Positions 55,345 to 63,881 of a stretch of DNA of 64,000 bases are shown one piece after another. The DNA comes from Pedobacter mucosus (lineage in GTDB: Bacteria; Bacteroidota; Bacteroidia; Sphingobacteriales; Sphingobacteriaceae), in the NCBI RefSeq assembly GCF_022200785.1, contig NZ_CP087585.1, positions 558,001 to 622,000 on the forward strand, read 5' to 3'. The translations under genes were made by a program, and so were the position numbers. The number at the start of each line of letters is the position of its first letter. Within the stretch, counting starts at the first letter, position 1. Under the pieces are notes generated by a model. The model worked only from the letters and a program-made list of their open reading frames with translations, was not told the origin of the DNA and ran no database searches.

Positions 55345-56402
55345 AGCTCGACTTTTTTCGCTATGCGTTCATAAATTTTTACATAAGCCACTGCAGTTTT
55401 TGTCAAGTCGAATGATGCTGCAAAGTTTCTACATGCTTCTGATTCACAATTCTTAACGATAGCTAGTGGCGCTACTAAATCCTGCCAGTTATCAGAATCA
55501 ACGGCTATAGATACTTCTTCGTTGCGCAGTTCTGGAGGTATTGCGGTATTAAATCCTACCACGGGTAAGCCACTTGCAAGCATCTCTATAGTGCTTAATC
55601 CAAAAGGTTCTTCCCATATAGCAGTTGCCAGATACGCTGAAGCGCCTGCAACTAAATTACTTAACTGCTGTTGCGTAACGTGAGAAATGTATTCAATCTG
55701 GTCGTTCAGTTGCGGTTGAACCTGTTCATTAAAATATGCTTCATCAAAGATGGCTCCGACAATTTTAAGTGGTTTTTTTAAATGATTGGCCAGATTTATT
55801 GCAGCTTCTACGTTCTTATCTTTTGTAATACGTCCGCTCCATAATAAATATCCGTCAGTATTTCGTTCGTTTAACTTCCATTTTTCGAGTGATATTCCAT
55901 TCAGGATTACTTCCACATCCTGGCCGAGTGCTGCCTTCCATTTTTCGCTCATTCGTTCAGAAATACCAATAGGCGTAACAGGTGCATGTTTAATAAAAAA
56001 TTGATACATCAGTACAAATTTTTCTTCTGGCGGTAGGTGCAAGGTGAGTACGCTTGGTGTTTTAATAAGTGCAGCAACTGCGTAGATTTCGGGTATAAAT
56101 GAATTATAGTGAATTACATCATAACCGCTTACGTTGAATATTCCATACTGTAGCGACTGATAGTGTTGTTGTCCGAGCAACTCCGTACATGGGCGGTACG
56201 AATTATCTTTCATGCTCAGCGGGCTCTCCTTAAACTCAATCACCTGAAACAGATTTTTTTCATCGGCATCTTTCGCAATCACATCAACCGTATGCCCAAG
56301 GCGCACTAATTCATTTGCATGCTCAACAATAAAAGCTTCGGTGCCTCCATTGTATGGCTCACGCAGCGAAATGAATGGTCCGGCAACCAGAAGTATCTTC
56401 AT
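55341..56402 (-). CDS. Glycosyltransferase family 4
   Basis: A 353-residue GT-B enzyme. N-terminal MKILLVAGPFISLREPYNGGTEAFIVEHANEL and C-terminal LSTIEMLASGLPVVGFNTAIP (E-x7-E type motif). It is clearly homologous to the genes at 56399 and 57452: the three are tandem paralogues. It overlaps both neighbours by 4 bases. Confidence 0.9.
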   Translation of the reverse strand: MKILLVAGPFISLREPYNGGTEAFIVEHANELVRLGHTVDVIAKDADEKNLFQVIEFKESPLSMKDNSYRPCTELLGQQHYQSLQYGIFNVSGYDVIHYNSFIPEIYAVAALIKTPSVLTLHLPPEEKFVLMYQFFIKHAPVTPIGISERMSEKWKAALGQDVEVILNGISLEKWKLNERNTDGYLLWSGRITKDKNVEAAINLANHLKKPLKIVGAIFDEAYFNEQVQPQLNDQIEYISHVTQQQLSNLVAGASAYLATAIWEEPFGLSTIEMLASGLPVVGFNTAIPPELRNEEVSIAVDSDNWQDLVAPLAIVKNCESEACRNFAASFDLTKTAVAYVKIYERIAKKVEL

Positions 56403-57421
56403 AGCAGTTTCTCAAAATATTTTATATAGCGCTCAGCCATCATTCTCAAAGAAAATGTTTCAGCATGGCGCCTTACGTTTTCACTTTGTAGTGGTATTGC
56501 AGCGGCGATTGCCTTAGCAAGAGATTTTACGTTTTTTTGCTCCGCAACCACGCCACTTTCCCTATTTATTAATTCTGATAAAGCACCGCGGTCGAAACCA
56601 GCTATCGGCACTCCAGCCGACATGGCTTCTATGTTGGTAAGGCCAAATGGTTCTTCCCAGCGAACGGCATTTACCATGGCGGCTGCGCCTTTCATATGCA
56701 AATGTATATCCGACTGTTTAAGATGACCCAAATAAATGTCGTTTTGCGTGATGCGGGGTGCGATTTGTTCATCAAAATATTTTACGTCATCGAGCGGTCC
56801 GGCAAACTTCAAAGGCATATTTAACTCGTGGGCTGCATCCATCACAATGTCCAAACCTTTATCATGTACAATTCTTCCAAACCAAAAAAGATAGTCACGG
56901 CTTTCACGTATTAGCGGCCATTTATCTAGGTCGACACCGTTATATATAACGCTTGAACCGTTATTCATATAGGGCTGCCACGTAGCCTGAAATGATTTTG
57001 AAGGCATAATGAAATGCAAATTTTCAGCATCCGAACAAATCTTAATCGCTGCTTTCAATTTACTGATTGGCGGCGTATGTATTGTTGTAACTACCGGGAT
57101 TGGAGCTTTCACAGCCCAAATTATCGGTAGCTCATGCGTCGAGTTATTATGAACGATATCAAAATTATTTTGTTCAATATCTTTTAATATTGAAAGGTAT
57201 TCATCGTTTTCATATATTTCGAACTGCTCGTTTTGCCGATGTTCATCGCCGTAAAATCCTTTTACATTCAGTTTTGGGTCACTATCGGCATGTGCATACA
57301 AAGTAATATCGTGGCCGAGCGCTATATACGATGCACATAATGCGTGTGTGAACGCTTCTAAGCCTCCTCGAAATGGCTCAACTATCGGCAGTCTGGTTTT
57401 GGCAATAACAGCGATCTTCAT
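56399..57421 (-). CDS. Glycosyltransferase family 4
   Basis: A 340-residue GT-B enzyme: MKIAVIAKTRLPIVEPFRGGLEAFTHALC at the N-terminus, and EEPFGLTNIEAMSAGVPIAGFDRGALSELI for the donor site. The most divergent of the three GT4 paralogues. ATGA-type overlap with the next gene and a 30-base gap to the one before. Confidence 0.9.
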   Translation of the reverse strand: MKIAVIAKTRLPIVEPFRGGLEAFTHALCASYIALGHDITLYAHADSDPKLNVKGFYGDEHRQNEQFEIYENDEYLSILKDIEQNNFDIVHNNSTHELPIIWAVKAPIPVVTTIHTPPISKLKAAIKICSDAENLHFIMPSKSFQATWQPYMNNGSSVIYNGVDLDKWPLIRESRDYLFWFGRIVHDKGLDIVMDAAHELNMPLKFAGPLDDVKYFDEQIAPRITQNDIYLGHLKQSDIHLHMKGAAAMVNAVRWEEPFGLTNIEAMSAGVPIAGFDRGALSELINRESGVVAEQKNVKSLAKAIAAAIPLQSENVRRHAETFSLRMMAERYIKYFEKLL

Positions 57422-57451
57422 ATGCTTGCGTTAATTGATGGTTTGGAATTG

Positions 57452-58534
57452 CTAAGAGACATTTTGGGGCTCGTGCTCATCTTCAAACAGGGCGTCTTCA
57501 CCTATACCTTTTTGCAATAATGCTGCGCTATACAACTTTACGTAGTTGGAAGTCATATTTTGGATATTCATGGTTGATGCAAATGCTACACATGAAGCTG
57601 GAAGGATAGCACTACTTTTGCTAATCAACCCCACTAAATCTTGCCAATGGAGAGATGCAGTTGTTAATACGCTTTCATGCATCCAATTTGGCGGAACAGC
57701 AGTATGGAAACCAACGACTGGAATGCCGCTTGCAAGCATCTCCAAGGCAGCTAAACCAAAGGGCTCTTGCCAGGTTGCAGTTGCCAAATATGCAAATGCT
57801 TTTTCCGCTAAGCTGCTTAGTTCGCGTTGCGTTACGTGGCCAACGTACTGAATTTGACTGTTGAGATGTGGTTTAACCTGCTCATCAAAATAGTTTTGGT
57901 CTACAATTCTGCCAGCAATCTTCAGCGGCAACTGCATATGTTGTGCCACACAAATGGCAGCCGCTACATTTTTTTGTTCATTAATTCGTGCCGACCATAA
58001 CAAATATTCAGGATTCTTTAAGCTGGTTTTAGGCCAAAGACTCATATCTATACCATTATTTATAAGTGGCATATCTATACCAAGTGCCTTGTCCCATTGA
58101 TGTTTAACTCTTTCTGAAATTGCAACAAATACAAGATCAGTCCCATTAGAAAGTCGTTTATAAGCAGCTATTCGTTTTTTGTCTGCAGGTGAGTGTATGG
58201 TAAGAAATGAAGGCTTATTGAAACGGCATCCTGTTTCTAAAAGATGCGGATAAAACATGTTATAATGAATAACATCATATAAATCTGTTTTAAGATTTTT
58301 GAATTGACGCTTTTCCTTTAAACGCAAGATAAAATTAGGATTATCTGTAATGGATTCAGAAAAAGGGTTAACCAGCGTAAATTTAGCGGTAGCTTCTGCT
58401 TTACTTGCAATAACATCTACAATATGGCCGTCATCAACAAGCTGGTTGGCAAATGAAACAATAAACGCTTCTATCCCACTGTTATAAGGCTCTTTAAGTG
58501 ATATGCCAGGACCTGACACAAGTAATATCTTCAT
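57452..58534 (-). CDS. Glycosyltransferase family 4
   Basis: A 360-residue GT-B enzyme from ATG 58534 (MKILLVSGPGISLKEPYNSGIEAFI); six upstream codons are in frame but the paralogues start here. Donor-site motif QEPFGLAALEMLASGIPVVGFHTAVP. First of the five-gene glycosyltransferase run. No nucleotide-sugar synthesis, flippase or polymerase gene is nearby, so the glycan is unknown. Confidence 0.9.
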   Translation of the reverse strand: MKILLVSGPGISLKEPYNSGIEAFIVSFANQLVDDGHIVDVIASKAEATAKFTLVNPFSESITDNPNFILRLKEKRQFKNLKTDLYDVIHYNMFYPHLLETGCRFNKPSFLTIHSPADKKRIAAYKRLSNGTDLVFVAISERVKHQWDKALGIDMPLINNGIDMSLWPKTSLKNPEYLLWSARINEQKNVAAAICVAQHMQLPLKIAGRIVDQNYFDEQVKPHLNSQIQYVGHVTQRELSSLAEKAFAYLATATWQEPFGLAALEMLASGIPVVGFHTAVPPNWMHESVLTTASLHWQDLVGLISKSSAILPASCVAFASTMNIQNMTSNYVKLYSAALLQKGIGEDALFEDEHEPQNVS

Positions 58535-58839
58535 AATAAAAATCGGCAGCAATATAAATAGCTAAGTTCTGTTCGTCATAAAAGCCTACGAGTAGACTTT
58601 AGGATTGCCACAATATGTTATACGTTTTATTTAGCAGATAGTTTGTTTTGAGGTGTATTAATTTATTTGTACACCGCACAAATGATATGGCCGTGCCTTT
58701 TGATGGCGGTCATAATACTAAGTGGCCAGAAATAGGCGCTAAGGTATCATCCAAAAAAGGTATTGGTGACTTATATTATTTAAGTAAATGATTTTTTAGA
58801 AATTATTGTACACATGGGATGTGATTACAACAGGGCATT
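58535..58839. other. Intergenic region with coding relic
   Basis: About 305 bases between two minus-strand genes. The plus strand carries a short protein-like frame (58687-58791), listed separately. No promoter or hairpin recognised. Confidence 0.5.
58687..58791 (+). pseudogene. Possible C-terminal fragment of a lost gene
   Basis: A 34-codon plus-strand frame from ATG 58687, open further upstream without a start, reads MAVPFDGGHNTKWPEIGAKV and ends GIGDLYYLSK. The residue composition is protein-like and unlike the surrounding AT-rich DNA. I do not recognise the family. It may be the tail of a deleted gene. Confidence 0.3.
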
Positions 58840-59250
58840 TTAAATACTGGCTTTACGGGCGGCTATGGCTGCGGAAAATGTGTCTGCCTCTTCCAACTCC
58901 TGCACTACACGGGCGATGCTAAATTCTTTTTCAAGCAGGGCAATGGCCCCGTAATTGGCTTTGCGGTTGGTTAAAAGAAAGAGGCTGTATTCTAATTTTT
59001 TCTGCCTTTTAATGTTGTCGTCTTTCGTGTCGCCATTGGGTAAGGCTGCTACCACTGTATTTACTGCTGCTAATTCTGCGTTTAATACCTCAATTTCTGA
59101 AGATACCTCTATCGTTGTATTGGCATAATTTTCTTGCTGACGTTCTAAAGAACGTTTCTTAAACGATAAGTCTTTTTTGTCTTTCTCGATAAGTGCAAGC
59201 ACGGTGTCGCAATCTGCTAACGCCGTTAATGTAGCTACTGAATAATTCAT
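58840..59250 (-). CDS. Helical protein of unknown function
   Basis: A 136-residue soluble protein, nearly all helix, with coiled-coil-like heptads in KDKKDLSFKKRSLERQQENYANTT and EIEVLNAELAAVNTVVAAL. No signal peptide or known domain. It is the last gene of its strand in this region, and has unusually good codon periodicity for a coding sequence. Confidence 0.65.
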   Translation of the reverse strand: MNYSVATLTALADCDTVLALIEKDKKDLSFKKRSLERQQENYANTTIEVSSEIEVLNAELAAVNTVVAALPNGDTKDDNIKRQKKLEYSLFLLTNRKANYGAIALLEKEFSIARVVQELEEADTFSAAIAARKASI

Positions 59251-59600
59251 AATAAAAATTTGGTTAGGTATAAAATATTCCTAATAGTAGTAAAAAAACC
59301 TGGCTACTTGGCCATATGCTGAACATTTTTATTTGTATGATTTTGCTTACAGCCGCCAAAGGGCTAATCTTAAATGAAGCGTGTATTTACACCTTTTCTA
59401 TTTCAGGTTTATATCTTTTTTATCCTAAAAAAAGTTTAGAAGTTTTGTTTGTGAGCTGTAGAGGTTGGTTTTGCTTTGAAACAGTAAAAAATATTTAACG
59501 AAAACGTTTCTGACTGGAGAAACAACGTTTCGCGAAACAAAAAAATATTTCTTATCATTTTGTTTCTAAAATGGATTAACTTGGATTAAAATATCAGGTC
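59251..59600. other. Intergenic region with operator-like palindromes
   Basis: About 350 bases between the divergent helical-protein and HTH genes. It holds two palindromes at 59503-59538, described separately. A 60-codon frame at 59316 is judged accidental. Confidence 0.5.
59503..59538. promoter_or_regulatory. Operator-like palindromes upstream of the HTH gene
   Basis: ACGTTTC occurs twice (59504-59510 and 59525-59531). The second is part of a perfect 12-base palindrome GTTTCGCGAAAC (59527-59538); the first forms GTTTC-N8-GAAAC (59506-59523). They lie 63-95 bases before the ATG of an XRE-type protein, a typical place for its own operator. Confidence 0.4.
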
Positions 59601-60143
59601 ATGAAAAAATTAAGGGATCAAATTGGTTTAACGCTAACCGATATGGCTAAACTGATTGGAAGTAATAAAACCACCGGTAGTTTATATGAGAATGGTTTGC
59701 GTGAGCTCAATCCCAAAGCGCTAACCATGTTAAGCACCATTGAAGTTTTAATGGAAAATTCGACCGAGATCCATGCTGCTGAAAAAATAAATTTATATGA
59801 TCAAAAAGCCTTGGTGGCCACGCTCAAAAAATTAGCTTATAATCAGAAACGTGCAGGGCAGAAGTATGAAATGGTTCAGGAAAAACTGTCGAGAATGGAG
59901 GATGCTTATGCCAGCAACCGTAAGCTTTGGCGTTTGCTAAATGAATTGAAAACTAATTTAAAAGGTAGTGCTGCGAACCCTTATGTGGGTGTGCTCGAAG
60001 TGAGGTGTTTGGATAAACTGAAATCATGCGGGCTGCACCAACAAATTTTGCTCAGGCACCAAATGGCTATGCTAAAAGGGGAGATGGGTTCTGCGGAAGG
60101 ACTTGTGGAGGAGTATCGGGGCTATGGGTTGCCGGAGGGGTAA
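59601..60143 (+). CDS. HTH (XRE-type) DNA-binding protein
   Basis: A 180-residue protein. The N-terminal helix-turn-helix is LRDQIGLTLTDMAKLIGSNKTTGSLYENGLREL, followed by a helical C-terminal part with EMVQEKLSRMEDAYASNRKLWRLLNELK. No known effector domain. A partial degraded copy of the C-terminal two-thirds lies at 62857-63117. Product may repress its own gene through the palindromes upstream. Confidence 0.75.
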   Translation: MKKLRDQIGLTLTDMAKLIGSNKTTGSLYENGLRELNPKALTMLSTIEVLMENSTEIHAAEKINLYDQKALVATLKKLAYNQKRAGQKYEMVQEKLSRMEDAYASNRKLWRLLNELKTNLKGSAANPYVGVLEVRCLDKLKSCGLHQQILLRHQMAMLKGEMGSAEGLVEEYRGYGLPEG

Positions 60144-60228
60144 GGAAATATTAAGACACTATTAAATTTTTATGGAGGCTTTGAAAAAAAAAATGTTTTA
60201 GGTAAATTTATTTTACAATCTATTCCAT

Positions 60229-61077
60229 ATGAAAAAAATTTATTTATCAGTGCTATACATCCTCATTTCTGTGTGTTGTTTTGCTCAAACGTCAGCGAAC
60301 CAAAAAGCAGATATCATTAAAAAGCGCAATGGGGAAGAGCTTAAAGGAAAAATTATCAGGGTTACAGATACCGACTTGTCTTTTGTTTACTCAGGAGAAA
60401 CAGCAGAATACCTGATCAAAAAATCTGATATCGCACAGGTTACTCATGCAAGTGGTCGTGTGGAGGTTTTCGCTTCTCCAAATATGCCTGCGGAGATTAT
60501 GGAGAAAGATCAGGTAAATATGAGCGCCACGCCCGCCGATCATCATAATAAGATCGCAATTATTCCCTTTACTTTTTTAATGGACAATCAACCTGGTGCA
60601 GATGCCATTGGCTTAAAAGCACAGCAGGATGCCTTCGCACTCCTTAGTCAACATTCAGCGGGCTACACGATTATTGATCCCCGAACTACCAATGCGGCAC
60701 TGATTCAGGCGGGTGTAACACGTGAGAAAATGCAGGGCTTTACCATGAAAAACCTAGGTGATATTTTAGGTGTAGAATATATTATTGACGGGACGGTGAG
60801 CCAGAACAAAGGTTATGCAACAAGTTCTACCTCAAACACAGATAATGCAAAGGTTAAACGAGATGATAATGAAAAAATAAAGGGTGTATCATCCTCTACC
60901 TATTCCAACAGCAATGCCGTGCAACGATATGATGTAAATGTTAGTCTTCAAATTTACATGGATAACAATGCCAGCATTTACAACGAGAGCCACAAAGCTT
61001 TCTTGAGCAATACCGATGGATCGTATACCGGGCCTTTAGAGTATCTATTAAAGCGTTGTCCCCTTTACCGTAAATAG
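60229..61077 (+). CDS. Exported CsgG/LpoB-like protein
   Basis: A 282-residue protein with a signal peptide (cut near CCFAQT). The middle part, from about residue 105, resembles the CsgG/TolB-N-like alpha/beta fold: NKIAIIPFTF, SAGYTIIDPRTTNAALIQAG, NLGDILGVEYIIDGTVSQN. The first 90 residues form a separate beta-rich region with ELKGKIIRVTDTDLSFVY. A role in envelope assembly is possible but not shown. Confidence 0.65.
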   Translation: MKKIYLSVLYILISVCCFAQTSANQKADIIKKRNGEELKGKIIRVTDTDLSFVYSGETAEYLIKKSDIAQVTHASGRVEVFASPNMPAEIMEKDQVNMSATPADHHNKIAIIPFTFLMDNQPGADAIGLKAQQDAFALLSQHSAGYTIIDPRTTNAALIQAGVTREKMQGFTMKNLGDILGVEYIIDGTVSQNKGYATSSTSNTDNAKVKRDDNEKIKGVSSSTYSNSNAVQRYDVNVSLQIYMDNNASIYNESHKAFLSNTDGSYTGPLEYLLKRCPLYRK

Positions 61078-61219
61078 ATAGCGTATTTGTTGTTTGATTT
61101 AAAACATTCTGTGGCAAGCTGCTGCTATTTTGCAAGCAGATCAGCGGAGATTTTGAATCGATACTGCTTATAATTTTTCTTATTCTGTCTAAATTAATTT
61201 AACAATTGAAGTCATCTTT

Positions 61220-61645
61220 ATGAAAAGCATCAAACTTTCACTATTGGTAAGTTTTTTACTAATGGTCTCTTTGCCAATTTTTGCACAATCCAATTCTGGA
61301 AAAGTATACCTTATCCGTTTAACAGGTTTTGCAGGAGCCGCAGTAAACTATTCTATATATATTGATGGAAAGTTGGCTTGCAAGCTGAAAAATAAATCTT
61401 ACTCCATCCAAGACCTTAGCGTAGGCGACCACTCAATAAGTGTTATTAGTGGTGGTTTAACAAATGGAAAAAAATCTGCTCCATTGAAGATAACCGTAGC
61501 GGCAGATAAATCAAACTACGTCAATATTGTTGGTACACAAAGTGGTTATGCGAACAGCATTACTTGCCAGGAAATCACAAAAAATTCTGCTGATCCTTTG
61601 TTAGCGAAGGCCAAACAGAAAGTTGATTGCCTAGATGGTAAATAA
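61220..61645 (+). CDS. Exported DUF2846-like protein
   Basis: A 141-residue protein with a signal peptide ending at about residue 23 (IFAQS). The rest matches the DUF2846 pattern: GKVYLIRLTGF, YSIYIDGKLACKLKNKSYSIQDLSVGDHSISV. These are small beta-sandwich domains of unknown role. It stands 142 bases after the CsgG-like gene on the same strand. Confidence 0.7.
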   Translation: MKSIKLSLLVSFLLMVSLPIFAQSNSGKVYLIRLTGFAGAAVNYSIYIDGKLACKLKNKSYSIQDLSVGDHSISVISGGLTNGKKSAPLKITVAADKSNYVNIVGTQSGYANSITCQEITKNSADPLLAKAKQKVDCLDGK

Positions 61646-61782
61646 TAGTAAATAGGTTTCTGAGCATGTCAAATTTGGCATTTAGCCTTCGCCCGGCGTT
61701 TGAATATTAATTAATATTTAACAAAATTGATATGTTCAGCCCTAATGGCATCTGTGTTTTAAAAGATAAGCTGCTCATTTAT

Positions 61783-62556
61783 ATGATCAAATCTCATTTA
61801 AGAATTTTGTGTGTGGTATTATTTGCATTGCTCATGGAATCCTGCATGGACAAAACTGACGCAAGTAAAAATAACCAGCCCGACAGTTCGGGTACCGTGG
61901 AAATTGAAAAGCAAGACATCATCGTTTCCGAACCGTTATCTAAAGAACAACAGGCTCAGCTAAATCCAGAGACGGTGCTTTTGAGGTTAGCAGAAGGTAA
62001 TGCCGATTTTGTTAAGGATAATCTAACCATTCGCAATACAACGGAAAGGGTTAGAAAAGCCTCCATTGGGCAATATCCAAAAGCAGTAATTCTTTCCTGT
62101 CTGGATTCGAGGGTTCCGGTTGAGGATATTTTTCACAGCGGAATCGGGAATCTTTTTGTTGCAAGGGTGGCAGGTAATATTGTAAACAATGATATCCTTG
62201 GCAGTATGGAATATGCGTGCAAAGTATCTGGAGCCAAGCTGGTTCTTGTTTTGGGCCATGAATATTGTGGTGCAATTAAATCTGCGATAGATGGTGTGAA
62301 GCTTGGAAATATTACCGGTTTACTTGATAAGATAAAACCTGCGGTGATCAAAATGAATAACACCTACAAGGGCGAGAAAAAATCTACCAATCCCCAGTTT
62401 GTAGAAGCCGTTTGCGATGAGAACGTAAGGCTTGCTATAACGGAAATACGCAAGCGTAGTCCGATTTTAAAAGAGATGGAAATTAAAAAAGAAATCTTAA
62501 TTGTTGGTGGCGTTTATGATATGAAAACAGGGAAGGTGGAGCTGTTTAATCCATGA
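61783..62556 (+). CDS. Beta-class carbonic anhydrase, lipoprotein
   Basis: A 257-residue protein from ATG 61783, which begins the lipoprotein signal (ALLMESC, Cys22); an in-frame ATG at 61732 would add 17 residues before it. The beta-carbonic-anhydrase zinc motifs are CLDSR and GHEYCG. It interconverts CO2 and bicarbonate, here at a membrane surface, in the periplasm. Export of a beta-class enzyme as a lipoprotein is unusual but known in Bacteroidota-type annotations. Confidence 0.88.
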   Translation: MIKSHLRILCVVLFALLMESCMDKTDASKNNQPDSSGTVEIEKQDIIVSEPLSKEQQAQLNPETVLLRLAEGNADFVKDNLTIRNTTERVRKASIGQYPKAVILSCLDSRVPVEDIFHSGIGNLFVARVAGNIVNNDILGSMEYACKVSGAKLVLVLGHEYCGAIKSAIDGVKLGNITGLLDKIKPAVIKMNNTYKGEKKSTNPQFVEAVCDENVRLAITEIRKRSPILKEMEIKKEILIVGGVYDMKTGKVELFNP

Positions 62557-62727
62557 TGTTTTAAAATAGCTTCAATACCCATTAATCCCTTTTTTTTGAT
62601 TTTATTGTGCAATCAATTTTACTACCTAGGCAATAGGTTAATTGGAATTGGTTTTGGTTACTAAGTTTAAAATATAATTAATGTTGTTTTGAAAACGAAC
62701 GTTCAAGCAGCAATGGCAGCCAGCAGT

Positions 62728-62791
62728 CCCGCTAATAGCCCATAGTCTTCCCCGAAGAAAAATCGGGTCCGGGCTATCTGGCAATATCGGG
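62728..62791. repeat. Nested palindromic element
   Basis: A 64-base imperfect palindrome: CCCG (62728-62731) pairs with CGGG (62788-62791), ATAGCCC (62735-62741) with GGGCTAT (62771-62777), and CCCGA (62751-62755) with TCGGG (62763-62767). This nested design with internal loops resembles extragenic palindromic repeats. Copy number elsewhere cannot be seen from this window. Confidence 0.55.
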
Positions 62792-62856
62792 TTTAACAAA
62801 CAAGGTTTTCTCGCTTCTATAGTCTAAGCATGCTCGTTATATTAAGCAGCGACCAA

Positions 62857-63117
62857 CAAATCTGTCGCGAATTGAAGAGGCTTATGCAGCAACCGTAAGC
62901 TTTGGCGTTTGCTAAATGAATTGAAAGCCAATTTTAAAGGCCTCGCTGCGAACCCTTATGTAGGTGTGCTCGAGGTGAGGTGTTTGGATAAACTGAAATC
63001 ATGCGGGTAATACCAATAAATTTTGGTTAAGCATCAGATGGCTATGTAGAAAGGGGATATGGATTCTGCGGAGGGCTTGTGGAGGAATATCGGGGCTATC
63101 GGTTGCCGTAGGGGTGA
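62857..63117 (+). pseudogene. Decayed partial copy of the HTH gene
   Basis: These bases align to about 59886-60143 of the HTH gene, including the shared block CGTAAGCTTTGGCGTTTGCT. They have a one-base deletion near 62887 (GCCAGCAA to GCAGCAA) and several in-frame stops (e.g. CGGGTAATACC). Identity is high, about 85%, so the duplication or its decay is fairly recent. The N-terminal HTH part is absent. Confidence 0.8.
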
Positions 63118-63243
63118 TCTGATCAGCATTAAAGATTAGAATATCCTCTGTAAGCTTAAGAAACGTGGGCTATATTCTGTTACAAATGGACGCTTTTGAC
63201 AAAAGATCAAAACCCTTAATTTTAACTGAACCTGTTGTTATAC

Positions 63244-63873
63244 CTAGCCATTTTTTAGATCACGAGGTTTCAAGTCTACCGCCTTTAAAGCTTGTATAAA
63301 TATTGTTAATTCCGTAATAATCTGGTCGAAATTTTCCCCATCAGCTTTTTTGATTTCAAGAACTTTTGACGAACTGCCAAGCCCAAAGTATATATCTTCC
63401 TTTTCGAAGGATTTAAAAGTCTGCTTGTAAGTCTGGTCGTCTAACTCTTTTACATCAGTTAATACAGTAAATCCAATTCTCTTTTTGTCAGTTTCGTTTA
63501 TAGGATGTATTTGTACTTGGAAACCTTCATATCTTCCTGTCAGAATTTCTTCAGTGAAACGCCATGTGTTATTTTTTCCTAAAAAGTCCTTCTGAAAGCC
63601 AAGTTTATACTCGAATTCGCTGTATGGATAATTTTTTAAAATCTTTTTTTTTCTATAAAAGGAGTAATAACCAGATAAGAAAGCTAAAATAAGGACTATA
63701 ATCCCCACATACAGCCCTATTGTCAGCGGTATAAATATTTTTTCTAAGGGAGAATAAGTCTTTGGGGAGTCAACGAAGAAGAGTAGAAACCACATGAAGC
63801 AAGTCATTACAGTCACAGGTATTAAAAAAATGTATTTGAATTTCTTAAGATTCAGTTTTATAAATTGTTGCAT
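63244..63873 (-). CDS. Membrane protein of unknown function
   Basis: A 209-residue protein with two N-terminal membrane helices (about 14-33 and 47-70) and a soluble C-terminal domain of about 130 residues (TEEILTGRYEGFQVQIHP, KKRIGFTVLTDVKEL). No family recognised. Next to an attC-like edge sequence, it may be part of a gene-cassette-type array. Confidence 0.65.
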   Translation of the reverse strand: MQQFIKLNLKKFKYIFLIPVTVMTCFMWFLLFFVDSPKTYSPLEKIFIPLTIGLYVGIIVLILAFLSGYYSFYRKKKILKNYPYSEFEYKLGFQKDFLGKNNTWRFTEEILTGRYEGFQVQIHPINETDKKRIGFTVLTDVKELDDQTYKQTFKSFEKEDIYFGLGSSSKVLEIKKADGENFDQIITELTIFIQALKAVDLKPRDLKNG

Positions 63874-63881
63874 GTCTTATG

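Larger units (their letters stand above)
62557..63243. other. Accessory region with palindromic element and decayed HTH copy
   Basis: About 690 bases without an intact gene. It contains the structured element at 62728-62791 and the partial HTH copy at 62857-63117; both are listed separately. Base composition is richer in GC than the flanks. Confidence 0.6.

Noticed and set aside
59316..59498. 60-codon plus-strand frame before the HTH gene
   Set aside because: It lies in the likely promoter region and has no conserved features.
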